The notes beneath the pieces were generated by a model. It saw only the letters and a program-made list of their open reading frames with translations. It was not told the DNA's origin and made no database searches. DNA of 64,000 nucleotides from an uncultured Muribaculaceae bacterium (lineage in GTDB: Bacteria > Bacteroidota > Bacteroidia > Bacteroidales > Muribaculaceae). Both the position numbers and the translations under genes were made by a program. Positions 18,154 through 27,577 of the stretch are shown here, in pieces. Position 1 is the stretch's first letter, and each line of letters begins with the position of its first letter. The stretch is taken from assembly GCA_910584665.1 (NCBI GenBank), contig CAJUBL010000005.1, positions 5,335-69,334 on the forward strand. Reading direction: 5' to 3'.

Positions 18154-20327
18154 TTCGAGATACATATTTCATCGATGAACCAGCGGGTGAACTTTTTACC
18201 GGCATGCGAGGAGAACCTGACACGTGTCTCGGCCGTAGCGTTCTCTATCGTAAAGGTGTACTTTCTGAACGAGGTATAGTTCATCGACTGGATGGAGGCT
18301 GTTGTGGCACCGCTGATCGTTCCGCCGCCTATTATCTCTATCGTAGCATTATCGGCATCGCCGTCTATGTCGGCCGCACTGTTGGATCCGGCACTGAATA
18401 CTCCGGTATTCCTGTAGGCCATAGCCTTGAACGAGAGTGTCAGCGTACCGTCTGCTCCGATCTTAGGCGTTGTGAGATTCCCGACACGGTTGGTATAGTC
18501 TTTCTGGCTTACCGACTGAGACTCGACATAACCTATCTGGGCATACCCCGGGCGCTGTCTGACGTTCTGCCCCTCGAGACCGTTTATCAGATTGCTCTCC
18601 CAGGCCGATATGTCTTCGCCACAATAGTTGAGCATGGCGCTGAGGCGGTCACCGAGCCGGTAGTCGAGCCCCTGGTCGAGACCGTCAAACGGCTCAAAAT
18701 ATACAGCACCGGCAGGACGCACGGTCGATCTGGTCTGCAGGCGGTCAAGAACCGCACAGCTGTGAAGTACGATACGGCCGTATCCATCTGACAGCCCGCC
18801 ACCCGATACCGAAACTTTATCGGCGGGCCGCAGTCTGATATAAAGAGTCGACTTACGCTCTATGGCAATCACGGGCCTGACATTGATGTTGTAATAGAGG
18901 TATCCTTTACCTCCGCCGAAAACCACATTCTTAGGTATTGATATCTTCTCCTCGGCCGTATGCCACGTCCTGCTGTCGGTCGAATACTGCAGTTCCCAGT
19001 TGGCAGGTGCGTTTTTCTGGCCTCCGAGTCCGAACGAGAACCTGAAGCCCGACGACAGATCCTCCCCTACGGGGAATGTGAACAGCATATAGTTGGATCC
19101 TCCGTCGATCCATGACGAGAGCTGCAGATTGTGGTGACCGCTGTTGTCGTTCCAGTAATAGAAAGTCTTGCTCTTGGCATTGAGGTTTACATTGAACCTG
19201 GCTCCGGTACCGTCTTTTGACTCCAGATATGTCTTGTTGGCATCAGACGTGTTCTGTACAAAGTCGACATACCGGCCCGTACTGTTCGTTCCCTCTGTCA
19301 TAAGCGAGAATACATAGGGCATCATCACGCCGCCGTCAAGACGTCCCCCGTCAAGAGATATATCGGCTTCGGTACACGGCGAGAGTGTAGCCACACCATC
19401 GGTATAGGTAATTATGCCGTTTACCCGGCCGCTCCCGGCGGGAACCGGACGATCGGCCATAGACGATGAAGCCGCTATACCGAGCCTTACGGTCTGCCCG
19501 TTCCCGTTGACAAGTGTCACACCCTCTCCGAGAGATTCCTTTGACAGGTCATTGGCCTGAATCTGTCCCTCGATACTTACATACATTGACTCGTATAAAT
19601 CGGGCTCGAGATAGTCAGGTGTCACAGTCACCGGAGTCGGATCTATACGGGTGCTGCCTGTCTTGTTTATCATGGAGTCGTCGGCAGGAATGATTGTCTT
19701 CACACCCTCGTTTTCATCGATCACGGCACCGGTTAGACCGACCTCAAGTTCTTCTCCGGCACCGGCATAGACGGTCTGTACAGTCCTGACGGCTATGCCG
19801 CAATCGGGCCCGGTTCCGTCCTGCAGTGCTATCAGGCCGTGAATGTAATTGCCACAGCGTTGATCCGAGACCACGACACCACGCATGACCACACCGTCTC
19901 CGGGTATTGTACTGCCTGCGGGCATCCCCCGCAGATCGCTTATAGATACAGCACCGTCGCCGCGGGCTCCCCGCTGTTTCAGGACCAGCGGTGTTACCGT
20001 CGTTCCCGACATGTTGCTGACGTTCAGCGTGAACTGGCGTGAATCACTCCCCGTGTTAGGATCCACCGACAGGGTTATTACGCCCAGCCCCACCTTGTTG
20101 CCGCCCGACACACGGGCCCATGAGCCGGCTTCGGCCGGCATCTCCACTTTCCAGTCACAGTTGGCATCGACATCGATGCTGAATGTCGCAGCGAGAGCCG
20201 GTGCCATGATAGTATCGCTGGAAAGCGATATGTAGGCGCGTGGAAGAGCCACATCATCCTTGCACGATGCACACAGCGACATCATGACAATAGCGGCTGA
20301 ATATATAATATATTGGAAATTTTTCAT
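18150..20327 (-). CDS. Surface lipoprotein with BACON and DUF5689-like domains
   Basis: A 725-residue lipoprotein. The lipobox cysteine is followed by K-D-D, the charge pattern known to send Bacteroidetes lipoproteins to the cell surface. Residues ~30-120 form a BACON domain (ANCDWKVEMP, then GSDSRQFTLNVS, then LVLKQRG). Residues ~125-320 look like the OB-fold DUF5689 module (RGVVVSDQRCGNYIHGLIAL). The C-terminal half contains jelly-roll-like beta sheets (VYFEPFDGLDQGLD, then RVRFSSHAGKKFTRWFIDEI) of a glycan-binding character. No catalytic motif is seen. It occupies the SusE/SusF position, two genes after susD, so a substrate-binding role at the surface is likely. Confidence 0.8.
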   Translation of the reverse strand: MKNFQYIIYSAAIVMMSLCASCKDDVALPRAYISLSSDTIMAPALAATFSIDVDANCDWKVEMPAEAGSWARVSGGNKVGLGVITLSVDPNTGSDSRQFTLNVSNMSGTTVTPLVLKQRGARGDGAVSISDLRGMPAGSTIPGDGVVMRGVVVSDQRCGNYIHGLIALQDGTGPDCGIAVRTVQTVYAGAGEELEVGLTGAVIDENEGVKTIIPADDSMINKTGSTRIDPTPVTVTPDYLEPDLYESMYVSIEGQIQANDLSKESLGEGVTLVNGNGQTVRLGIAASSSMADRPVPAGSGRVNGIITYTDGVATLSPCTEADISLDGGRLDGGVMMPYVFSLMTEGTNSTGRYVDFVQNTSDANKTYLESKDGTGARFNVNLNAKSKTFYYWNDNSGHHNLQLSSWIDGGSNYMLFTFPVGEDLSSGFRFSFGLGGQKNAPANWELQYSTDSRTWHTAEEKISIPKNVVFGGGKGYLYYNINVRPVIAIERKSTLYIRLRPADKVSVSGGGLSDGYGRIVLHSCAVLDRLQTRSTVRPAGAVYFEPFDGLDQGLDYRLGDRLSAMLNYCGEDISAWESNLINGLEGQNVRQRPGYAQIGYVESQSVSQKDYTNRVGNLTTPKIGADGTLTLSFKAMAYRNTGVFSAGSNSAADIDGDADNATIEIIGGGTISGATTASIQSMNYTSFRKYTFTIENATAETRVRFSSHAGKKFTRWFIDEICISK

Positions 20328-20332
20328 AATTA

Positions 20333-21163
20333 TTATTTTGACAGATCGACAATTACAGGCAGATGGTCCGACACGTCACTGAGTTTTATCTCTTCAAATA
20401 CCGGGACTATCGTACGCAGTACGGTGTAGGGGGCATTGTTGCCCTTGTAGGCGAGAATGAAATCGATACGCGTGCTTTTGCTCGGGAATGTGGGTGTAGA
20501 TGCGCTTATTACAGTCCAGTGACTCAATGCATTGGAAGGCAGAACCGTCGTATTCATATCTCCGGCTATGAATACCGGCTTGGCCGATGTACCGTAGTTG
20601 TCGTCAACATATTCGTTGATGATATCAAACGACCACGTACGGTTATCCTCGCTCGATACACACAGATGGGTGCAGATATACACGTAGTCCTCGAATTCGG
20701 CGACAAGGAACCGGCGCGTCTCCACTCCGGGCAGCTCTCTGGAATCGGTCTTTACAGGCTTTTCGCGACACAGCATTCCGATACCGTATTCTCCGCCGGC
20801 ATAGTTTATGGTTCTGGCAAAGACAGGATGCATACCGGTACGTGACGACAGTTCTCCGAGCTGATCGGTTGGGAACAGGCTCGTGTTGCGGTCGAGTTCC
20901 TGCAAGGCTACCACATCGGCATCAAGGAGAGAGATTGCCTTGGCCGTATTGTTATAATTGGCATTGTTGGTGCCGCCGGGAGAACAGCGGTGGGTGTTGT
21001 ATGTCGCAAGTCGGTAGGAATCGGGCAGGCGTGAAGGATCTTCCATCTTAGTCCCGGCATCGAAGTCAAAGTCAGAGTTGTCGCCATCCGGATCGTTGCA
21101 CGACACGGCGGCTATGGCTGTCGCAAGGACCAGCGGCAATAATGATATATGTTTCAGTTTCAT
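20333..21163 (-). CDS. Endonuclease/exonuclease/phosphatase-fold lipoprotein hydrolase
   Basis: A 276-residue lipoprotein (lipobox AAVSC, then acidic NDPDGD). It carries the metal-dependent EEP fold shared by sphingomyelinase C, inositol-phosphate 5-phosphatases and DNase I. Visible motifs in order: ATYNTHRCS (Asn), VVALQELDRN (metal Glu), CTHL, IAGDMNTT (Asp/Asn), TRIDFIL and SDVSDHLPVI (the final Asp-His pair). All catalytic positions are kept. Its export and its neighbours (GDPD, GlpT-type transporter) make a phosphodiester or phosphomonoester on an extracellular polymer or lipid headgroup the likely target (inference). It sits 16 bases after susD and 5 before the BACON gene. Confidence 0.85.
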   Translation of the reverse strand: MKLKHISLLPLVLATAIAAVSCNDPDGDNSDFDFDAGTKMEDPSRLPDSYRLATYNTHRCSPGGTNNANYNNTAKAISLLDADVVALQELDRNTSLFPTDQLGELSSRTGMHPVFARTINYAGGEYGIGMLCREKPVKTDSRELPGVETRRFLVAEFEDYVYICTHLCVSSEDNRTWSFDIINEYVDDNYGTSAKPVFIAGDMNTTVLPSNALSHWTVISASTPTFPSKSTRIDFILAYKGNNAPYTVLRTIVPVFEEIKLSDVSDHLPVIVDLSK

Positions 21164-21179
21164 GATTTCTTAAAGGGGA

Positions 21180-22931
21180 TTAAAAGTTCAGCCCGTCTTT
21201 CCATCCGGGATTCTGTGTTATGGCACCTTGGGTTATGATACGGTCATCGGTCGGGACAGGATACAGGTAGTCTCTTTCCTCGTCCCAGTGACGCGGATAG
21301 TCGGTGTGCAGCTTTATATAGCCCGACGTCCTGTCGGTGAGGAAAATATCCTTTTCCAATTCATATACTACCGGCGCCGATGTAGCCGGTCTGGATCCGG
21401 TCCACAGACACACGTCGGCTTTTCCGTCTGAGTTGAGATCATACTCACCGGGACGTGGGAAATACATACCTGTAAACTGGCGTTCAAAGCGTTTGCCGGC
21501 TTTCCATCTCATGATGTCCCAGTAACGGAACCCCTCCATGATCAGTTCGACCGTACGCTCGCGGCGTATCTCGAGAATAACACCTTTGTTGGCTCCTTCG
21601 ACACCGGTATAACCGGTGACCGGATCGCACAGATACGGATCAGGATTGGCATTGGCTCTGGCAAGGCTGAGATTAGCGACTCCGGCACGATCCCTGAGAG
21701 GCTTGACCGACAGATCGATATCACTCTGGGTCAGCGTGCCGAGCTCGGCCTTGGCCTCGGCATAATTGAGATAAACCTCGGCTGTGCGGAACAATGGCAG
21801 GTCCACGATCGAGGCGTTATAAGCATCATATTTTGATGACTGCAGGTACTTGACAGGCTGGTAACCGGTCTCGCAGGCGGCAAGATTGGGCGCCGACTGG
21901 GCCGACTCCCCCACCCGTTTGTATCCGGGAGTACGTATGGTCTGGACAAGACGTCTGTCCCGGTTCTTACACTCGTCGGCAAAAGTCATCGTTTCCCAGC
22001 CCTGACGCGAAGTGAACGGGGTACCGTCGGTCATCAGATACATGCACACGACATCACGCAACAGGCCCGGACGTCCCATGCTCATCGAGGTGACATAACC
22101 GTTGGCATCGTGCATAAGCTTGATCTTGTCGTTGTAGGCACGTGCGAGGATATACTCTGTCTTGTTGGCCGACAGATTGTTGAACAGCGACAGGTAAGGG
22201 GTGCTGCCTGAATTGTATATGGTATATCCGCTCTTAGAGATAAAATCTCCCGAAACCGAAGCACACTCCTCTAACAGCGGTTCCCAGCCCTCTATGTCAT
22301 GGTACTTCCTGAAGGTTCCCTCGAAGAGCAGCACACGGCTCTTGAGTGCCATGGCGGTCCAGCGGGTCACACGGTACACATCCTTAGTTGCGTCAAGACC
22401 GGCTATCGCCATGTCAAGATCCTCTATGACATGTCTCACAACTTCCTCGCGGGGGGTACGGCCCATATAAAGCCTGTCATCGTCCGATGGCAGAGCCTCC
22501 TCGAGCCAGGGGACATCGCCATAGCGTTTTACCTTCTCAAAGTAGAAATAGGCTCGGAAAAAACGTGCGAGTCCTTCATATCTGGTCCGGTCGGCAGTAT
22601 CGTCACAGTTTGATGAATGTGCGAGAAAAAAATTGATGTCACGCAGTTTGGTCCAGGTCCACGATGATGCGGTGGAAGGAACAGTACGTGTGCCGAGAAC
22701 TTCCTGGCTCAGACTCGTGAGCGTGATGATATCCTCCCCCTCGCCATATATGGAACTGCCGCCGGGAAATATTGTATAGAAATCGTTGGTATAGAGTTCA
22801 CACTCGGTCCCGGTATTGAAAAACGTGTCGGGAGTGAGCTTGTCTTTGGGGAAACGGTCGAGCTCATCCTCACAGCCGCCCAGTGCTGCCATTGCGAGCA
22901 CGCCTGTTATTATATTGTGATATATCTTCAT
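21180..22931 (-). CDS. SusD/RagB-type nutrient-binding outer membrane lipoprotein
   Basis: A 583-residue SusD homologue that forms the lid of the SusC channel. The lipobox (ALGGC) is followed by E-D-E, a surface-export signature. Typical features are LDRFPKDKLTPDTFFNT near the N-terminus, the TPR-like helices with ARFFRAYFYFEKVKRYGDVPW, LNYAEAKAELG, and the C-terminal RRERTVELIMEGFRYWDIMRWK. It is separated from susC by 5 bases. Substrate cannot be inferred from a SusD sequence alone. Confidence 0.96.
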   Translation of the reverse strand: MKIYHNIITGVLAMAALGGCEDELDRFPKDKLTPDTFFNTGTECELYTNDFYTIFPGGSSIYGEGEDIITLTSLSQEVLGTRTVPSTASSWTWTKLRDINFFLAHSSNCDDTADRTRYEGLARFFRAYFYFEKVKRYGDVPWLEEALPSDDDRLYMGRTPREEVVRHVIEDLDMAIAGLDATKDVYRVTRWTAMALKSRVLLFEGTFRKYHDIEGWEPLLEECASVSGDFISKSGYTIYNSGSTPYLSLFNNLSANKTEYILARAYNDKIKLMHDANGYVTSMSMGRPGLLRDVVCMYLMTDGTPFTSRQGWETMTFADECKNRDRRLVQTIRTPGYKRVGESAQSAPNLAACETGYQPVKYLQSSKYDAYNASIVDLPLFRTAEVYLNYAEAKAELGTLTQSDIDLSVKPLRDRAGVANLSLARANANPDPYLCDPVTGYTGVEGANKGVILEIRRERTVELIMEGFRYWDIMRWKAGKRFERQFTGMYFPRPGEYDLNSDGKADVCLWTGSRPATSAPVVYELEKDIFLTDRTSGYIKLHTDYPRHWDEERDYLYPVPTDDRIITQGAITQNPGWKDGLNF

Positions 22932-22936
22932 GGTTG

Positions 22937-25900
22937 TTAAAGTGTAAGATTAAGTCCTACCGAGAATGTCTTGCTCCAGGGATAGACGTTTGACAGTTTG
23001 TTGGAATTGGCCGAGGCCTGCTCGGGATCAAGGAATCTGCTCCTGAGTGCCGTCCATGTGAACAGGTTCTCGCCTGTCACATATACCCTGAGCCTCTGTA
23101 TGCAGGCTTTAGCCGTAAGACTTGCCGGAAGAGTATAGCCAAGGGTAAGATTTTTCAGACGGCAGTAGGCAAGGTTCTGGAGATAACGGTCGTTGGTATA
23201 ATACACGGTTCCGTTGGTAGTGTTGAGAGACGAATAGGCACGGGCTCGCGGGAAATAACCGCCGGTATTGGACTCGCTCCACACGTCGCTCATGAAGTTA
23301 CGTGGTATGAATGTCGAGTATGGACGGCTGTACGGCCCCCAGAAACGCAGGTTGTCATTGCCCGGATACCAGTCCATATGTCCTATGCCCTGAATGAATA
23401 CCGCCAGATCGATTCCCTTCCAGCTGGCCGACAGATTGGCACTATAACTGTATCGGGGGGTCGAGTTGCCTATGATCACACGGTCACCCGGATCCTCGAG
23501 CGTACCTTTGCCGCCGTTTACATAACCGTTATTGTCAAGATCGAGATACCTGAGGTCTCCGGCTCTGACACCTGCACCGTAGGATCCTGTAGCGTTATAG
23601 CATCCCGGAGCCACCGTACGCATATCCACACGGCTTGCGTAAGCGGCGGCCTCTTCATCGGTACCGAACAGGCCGTCGACCCGGTATCCCCATATCTCAC
23701 CCTCGTGACGGCCTACATACGGGTCACTGATAAGCCCCGATGGATTATCACACTTGGTGTACTCCGAGGTATAATCGCTGAACGATGCGCCTATGCTGTA
23801 GCTGAAAGGTGAATTCAATAGCTGGAACGAGTCGTTCCAGGTCAGCGTCAGTTCATAACCGGTTGTGCGCAGGTCGTTGGCGTTGACCTGAGGCTCGGTG
23901 GCTCCGTACAGCGACGGCAGTGACTTGCCGCGGCCCAGGATTCCCCTGACATCGCGGGTATAGACCTCTCCGGTAAAAGACAGACGGTTGTTGAGCACAC
24001 CTATGTCGATACCCAGATTTCTGGTCACGACCTTCTCCCACGTCTGGTTGCCCGAGACCGGATCAGAGACAGTGGCATGCTGTCCCAACGTTGCGCCGTC
24101 AAACGAGTATCCGCTCATGTTGCCCGACGTGTCGATGGTCTGTATGAAGTCATAGTAGCCTATCTGCTGGTTGCCGAGCGAACCATATGAGGCTCTGATC
24201 TTGACATTGCTGAACGTCCGCCTCAGGTCGTTGAAGAATGTCTCCTCGCTTATACGGTAACCGGCCGAGAACGAAGGGAAGAAACCGTACCGGTTTCCGC
24301 GAGGAAACCGCGAGGATCCGTCATAACGGCCGTTCATCTCAAAAAGATATTTGCCGCGGTAATTGTAGGCCGCACGGTAAAACAGTCCCATGATGGCATA
24401 CTCATTGCGACCGCCCGTGATAGAGAAATTGGTCATACCTTTTGCCAGATTGAAATCAGACAGATCTTCACTCAGCAGTCCGGTGTTCTTAGCCCCGAGA
24501 TCCTTATAATATTTGGACTCGTAGTTGTAACCGGCTATAACCTGAAGATTATGGGAATCACGCCATGTGTTCTGATAAGTGGCATAGATATCGGCCACGT
24601 AATAGTTCTGGTCCCATACTGTCTCCTTTAATGAGTTCGGGAAACGGCCCTCAGGCTCGGTGAGTGTCTGGCCCGGATATTGGGAATACTGAACGTTGAC
24701 ACTGCGGTAATCATTATGGAGATTGCCGTAGGTGTAGCTGAAATCGGCCTTTACATCAAACTGCCTGGAGAAGCGATAGGCGACCTCGAACAGTGTCGAG
24801 AACTCTTTTACCCTCTTGTGCCCTCCGCTTTTACCTTTCTGCAGCATGGCGTTATAGCCGTCCATAAGATAGTGAGCCGACGAGTTGGTGACCGAAGTGT
24901 GCGACACGGCAGTCCCGTCGGGATTGACCGGCACCATCGATGCAAGGGCATGCAGTGTCGGTTTCCTGAAGTTGTCGCTCTCCGATTCAAATCCGGCATA
25001 ATTGTATCGGGAACTGAAAAACCTGGTATTGTTGGATATCGTAAGATTAGGGGTGACGTCGGCCGACAGTTTTATGCGGAAATTGTATGACTTGAACTTG
25101 TCGGGGATGATACGGTTGATGCCCTTCTGCTCGTTATACCGTCCCGAGAGCATGTAGGTAAATGATTTCAGTCCGCCACGTATGTTTATATTATGGTCCC
25201 ACGTAGGACGTGAATCGTCATATAGATAGTTGTACCAGTCGAAATTGGCCAGATAGAGATATTCCATCCTGCCGTTGCGCATACGGGTAGTGACCCACGG
25301 CCGCGCCGGGTTCTCGACAGCATCATTGCGGCGGTCCCACAATGCCTGGTAGTCGGCTTCGGTATAAGAGGTATAGGGCGTGTTCTGAGACGACATCATG
25401 AAGAAATCAGCGATCTTGGCCGAGTAATATCCACGTGTCTCGAAGTCGGTCGAAGTCGTGGGTTTCGACACCGAGAAACTGCCGCTATAGCTTATCTCCG
25501 GTTTCTGATCGGTCTTTCCGCTCCTGGTAGTGATAAGAATGACACCGAAAGCTCCGCGCGCACCATATATGGCGGCCGATGAGGCGTCTTTCAGTACCGA
25601 TATTGTCTCAACGTCGTTGGAATTGATTCGGTCAAGCGACGACTCCACACCGTCGACTAACACCAGGGGGCTGCCGCCGTTGGGCGATGTGGTTCCACGT
25701 ATATTGAGAGTCGCTCCGGCTCCAGGCTGACCCGACGATACCTTCACATTAAGGTTGGGGATCATTCCCTGCAGGGCGCGTCCGAGATTGTCGATGGGAC
25801 GGTCCCTGATGGCATCCTGTGACAGCGTGGCTACAGCTCCGGTAAGATTGGCTTTCTTCTGAGTTCCGTATCCCACGACAACCACCTCGTTGAGCAGCTC

Positions 25901-26491
25901 GCTGTTTTCCTCGAGCCTGTAGTCATACTCATCTGATTTCCCGACCTTGAAGACCACTGGTTTCAGTCCGACATAGGTTATGGAAACCGTGGCGCCCTCA
26001 GGAACATTGTCAAGCGTATACCGTCCGTTGATATCAGTCGAGACACCTGTCGACGACCCCTTGACTATGACCGATGCTCCTGCCACAGGCTCGTCAAACT
26101 CGTCGGTAACTGTACCGCTTATGGTCTTGGTAGCCTCTTTTTCCTGCTTTTGCTGATTACTGACATCATTACGCCCGGTAATGACAATCGACTTGGGCGA
26201 AATGATCTTGTAAGTGAGACCCGTGTCGTCAAAAATGCCCGACAATACCGCGTCGACAGGTTTTCCGCTGCACGACAGAGTAATAGCCGGGAAATCCTTC
26301 GGTAAATCGCCTTTGAACGAGAAACTGCACCCGGCCTGTCGTTCAATCTCCTTTAGCACCTGCTCTATGGGAGCATCTTTCACGTCGAGAGTTATGGTTG
26401 TCCCGGTTACGGCCGCCACTGCTGTGACCGCCGATACCAGGACGATCATCGCCATGAAAAAGCGCTTGCATCTGTACTGATGATGATTCAT
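22937..26491 (-). CDS. SusC/RagA-type TonB-dependent transporter with N-terminal signalling domain
   Basis: A 1184-residue outer membrane transporter. After a signal peptide (to ~residue 30) there is an STN secretin/TonB N-terminal domain (ITLDVKDAPIEQVLKEIE, ~33-105), then a carboxypeptidase-like regulatory domain (ISGTVTDEFDEPVAGASV, ~122-200), the SusC signature NEVVVVGYGTQKK, a TonB plug (GRALQGMIPNLNV and VLVDGVESSLDRIN) and a 22-strand barrel ending FSVGLNLTL. The STN domain is the part that contacts a FecR anti-sigma factor; the FecR and sigma genes are immediately upstream, so this transporter both imports substrate and triggers its own operon. First gene of the eight-gene locus. Confidence 0.97.
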   Translation of the reverse strand: MNHHQYRCKRFFMAMIVLVSAVTAVAAVTGTTITLDVKDAPIEQVLKEIERQAGCSFSFKGDLPKDFPAITLSCSGKPVDAVLSGIFDDTGLTYKIISPKSIVITGRNDVSNQQKQEKEATKTISGTVTDEFDEPVAGASVIVKGSSTGVSTDINGRYTLDNVPEGATVSITYVGLKPVVFKVGKSDEYDYRLEENSELLNEVVVVGYGTQKKANLTGAVATLSQDAIRDRPIDNLGRALQGMIPNLNVKVSSGQPGAGATLNIRGTTSPNGGSPLVLVDGVESSLDRINSNDVETISVLKDASSAAIYGARGAFGVILITTRSGKTDQKPEISYSGSFSVSKPTTSTDFETRGYYSAKIADFFMMSSQNTPYTSYTEADYQALWDRRNDAVENPARPWVTTRMRNGRMEYLYLANFDWYNYLYDDSRPTWDHNINIRGGLKSFTYMLSGRYNEQKGINRIIPDKFKSYNFRIKLSADVTPNLTISNNTRFFSSRYNYAGFESESDNFRKPTLHALASMVPVNPDGTAVSHTSVTNSSAHYLMDGYNAMLQKGKSGGHKRVKEFSTLFEVAYRFSRQFDVKADFSYTYGNLHNDYRSVNVQYSQYPGQTLTEPEGRFPNSLKETVWDQNYYVADIYATYQNTWRDSHNLQVIAGYNYESKYYKDLGAKNTGLLSEDLSDFNLAKGMTNFSITGGRNEYAIMGLFYRAAYNYRGKYLFEMNGRYDGSSRFPRGNRYGFFPSFSAGYRISEETFFNDLRRTFSNVKIRASYGSLGNQQIGYYDFIQTIDTSGNMSGYSFDGATLGQHATVSDPVSGNQTWEKVVTRNLGIDIGVLNNRLSFTGEVYTRDVRGILGRGKSLPSLYGATEPQVNANDLRTTGYELTLTWNDSFQLLNSPFSYSIGASFSDYTSEYTKCDNPSGLISDPYVGRHEGEIWGYRVDGLFGTDEEAAAYASRVDMRTVAPGCYNATGSYGAGVRAGDLRYLDLDNNGYVNGGKGTLEDPGDRVIIGNSTPRYSYSANLSASWKGIDLAVFIQGIGHMDWYPGNDNLRFWGPYSRPYSTFIPRNFMSDVWSESNTGGYFPRARAYSSLNTTNGTVYYTNDRYLQNLAYCRLKNLTLGYTLPASLTAKACIQRLRVYVTGENLFTWTALRSRFLDPEQASANSNKLSNVYPWSKTFSVGLNLTL

Positions 26492-26592
26492 GTGGTAATG
26501 ATAAGGTTAATGATAATTTGATTCTATGCATAGTAAGACGATGGTCCGGTCCTGTTGTCCCGATAAAAAAATATGTTATACAACATAAAAAC
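26492..26592 (-). promoter_or_regulatory. Probable ECF-dependent promoter region of the susC operon
   Basis: The 162-base gap between the fecR terminator side and susC must hold the operon promoter if the sigma factor acts locally. I see no TANNTTTG element for the minus strand here, consistent with use of the alternative sigma factor rather than the housekeeping one (inference). No consensus for this ECF group can be read from a single site. Confidence 0.4.
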
Positions 26593-26630
26593 GACATCCA
26601 TGGCTGCCGGTCAGAGCAACCATGGATGTC
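26593..26630 (-). terminator. Intrinsic terminator after sigma/fecR
   Basis: GACATCCATGG pairs perfectly with CCATGGATGTC around a 16-base loop, followed on the minus strand by GTTTTTATG. It lies 23 bases after the fecR stop and separates the regulator unit from the susC operon. Confidence 0.88.
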
Positions 26631-26653
26631 ATTATCTTAAAGCGGGAGGACTG

Positions 26654-27577
26654 CTAATAAACGGCTCTTATTATCGTCAGAGCCTCGTCAAGGTTGTCAG
26701 ACGGTAGCATTCCTGTAAAATTAAGATCCATACTGTTGGTAATCGATGTGTCGAGGCTTATCCCGTAGGTCTGCTCGATACGCTCTATGACATAACCGGG
26801 AGGGGCCTGGTGAAAGAACATCTCGCCTGTACGCCACGATGACGACGATGATGTTCCGGACTCGCTTATTGTCACATCTCCGTTAATCCTGTCATATAGT
26901 AATGTCTGGCCCGGATTGATCCTGACCGCCCCGTCACGTCCGTCGATACAGAGCGAGACCTCGCCCGAGTCGAGCGACAGCTGGGCATAATTGCTGTCTC
27001 CCCGTGACAGCAGATTGAAGCTGGTCCCATAGACCTCGACCGTCATTCCGTCCGTCTCGATCCTGAAAGGATGTTCCGGATCACGTGTGACATCAAAATA
27101 TGCCTCACCGTCAAATTTCACCACCCGCGATTTTTCGCTGAATCCTCTGGCCGACAGGATAGAATTACTGTTGACCGTTATGCTCGTACCGTCTGGCAAT
27201 GAGAGTGTCGAACACTCTCCGGCTCCGGTCGACATGGCATAATAATCGTTTGAGCTACGGCCTATATTCCACTGTATTACAGCCATCAGCGCTATAGCAA
27301 GCAACGGTACGGCAATGACCGACGCTATCGTTGCGCGACGATAACGCCGATACAACCGCAGTGAAGGTGAGTGTACACCTGTGGCGGCATCGATATGTTC
27401 CTTCATGCGCGACAGCATGGCATTGTCAACCCGGCCGAATTCACTGCGGGTATCAGCCGTCTCAGGAAAACAGTCTGACAGTTCATCGTACGATGCCGTC
27501 TCAAAGAACTCCCTAAGCCTTGCCAGTTCATCGGGAGTGAGTCTGCCTTTTCTATGTTTGTCAATCAGGTCTTTCAT
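26654..27577 (-). CDS. FecR-type anti-sigma factor
   Basis: A 307-residue single-pass membrane protein. The N-terminal cytoplasmic part (~1-85) binds the sigma factor; TM ~87-107 (ATIASVIAVPLLAIALMAV); the periplasmic FecR domain (~120-220) has LSLPDGTSITVNSNSIL, VVKFDGEAYFDVTRDPEHPF and VEVYGTSFNLLSRGD. The C-terminal DUF4974-like part ends LDEALTIIRAVY. It overlaps the sigma gene by 4 bases (ATGA). It should hold the sigma factor inactive until the SusC STN domain signals substrate. Confidence 0.93.
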   Translation of the reverse strand: MKDLIDKHRKGRLTPDELARLREFFETASYDELSDCFPETADTRSEFGRVDNAMLSRMKEHIDAATGVHSPSLRLYRRYRRATIASVIAVPLLAIALMAVIQWNIGRSSNDYYAMSTGAGECSTLSLPDGTSITVNSNSILSARGFSEKSRVVKFDGEAYFDVTRDPEHPFRIETDGMTVEVYGTSFNLLSRGDSNYAQLSLDSGEVSLCIDGRDGAVRINPGQTLLYDRINGDVTISESGTSSSSSWRTGEMFFHQAPPGYVIERIEQTYGISLDTSITNSMDLNFTGMLPSDNLDEALTIIRAVY

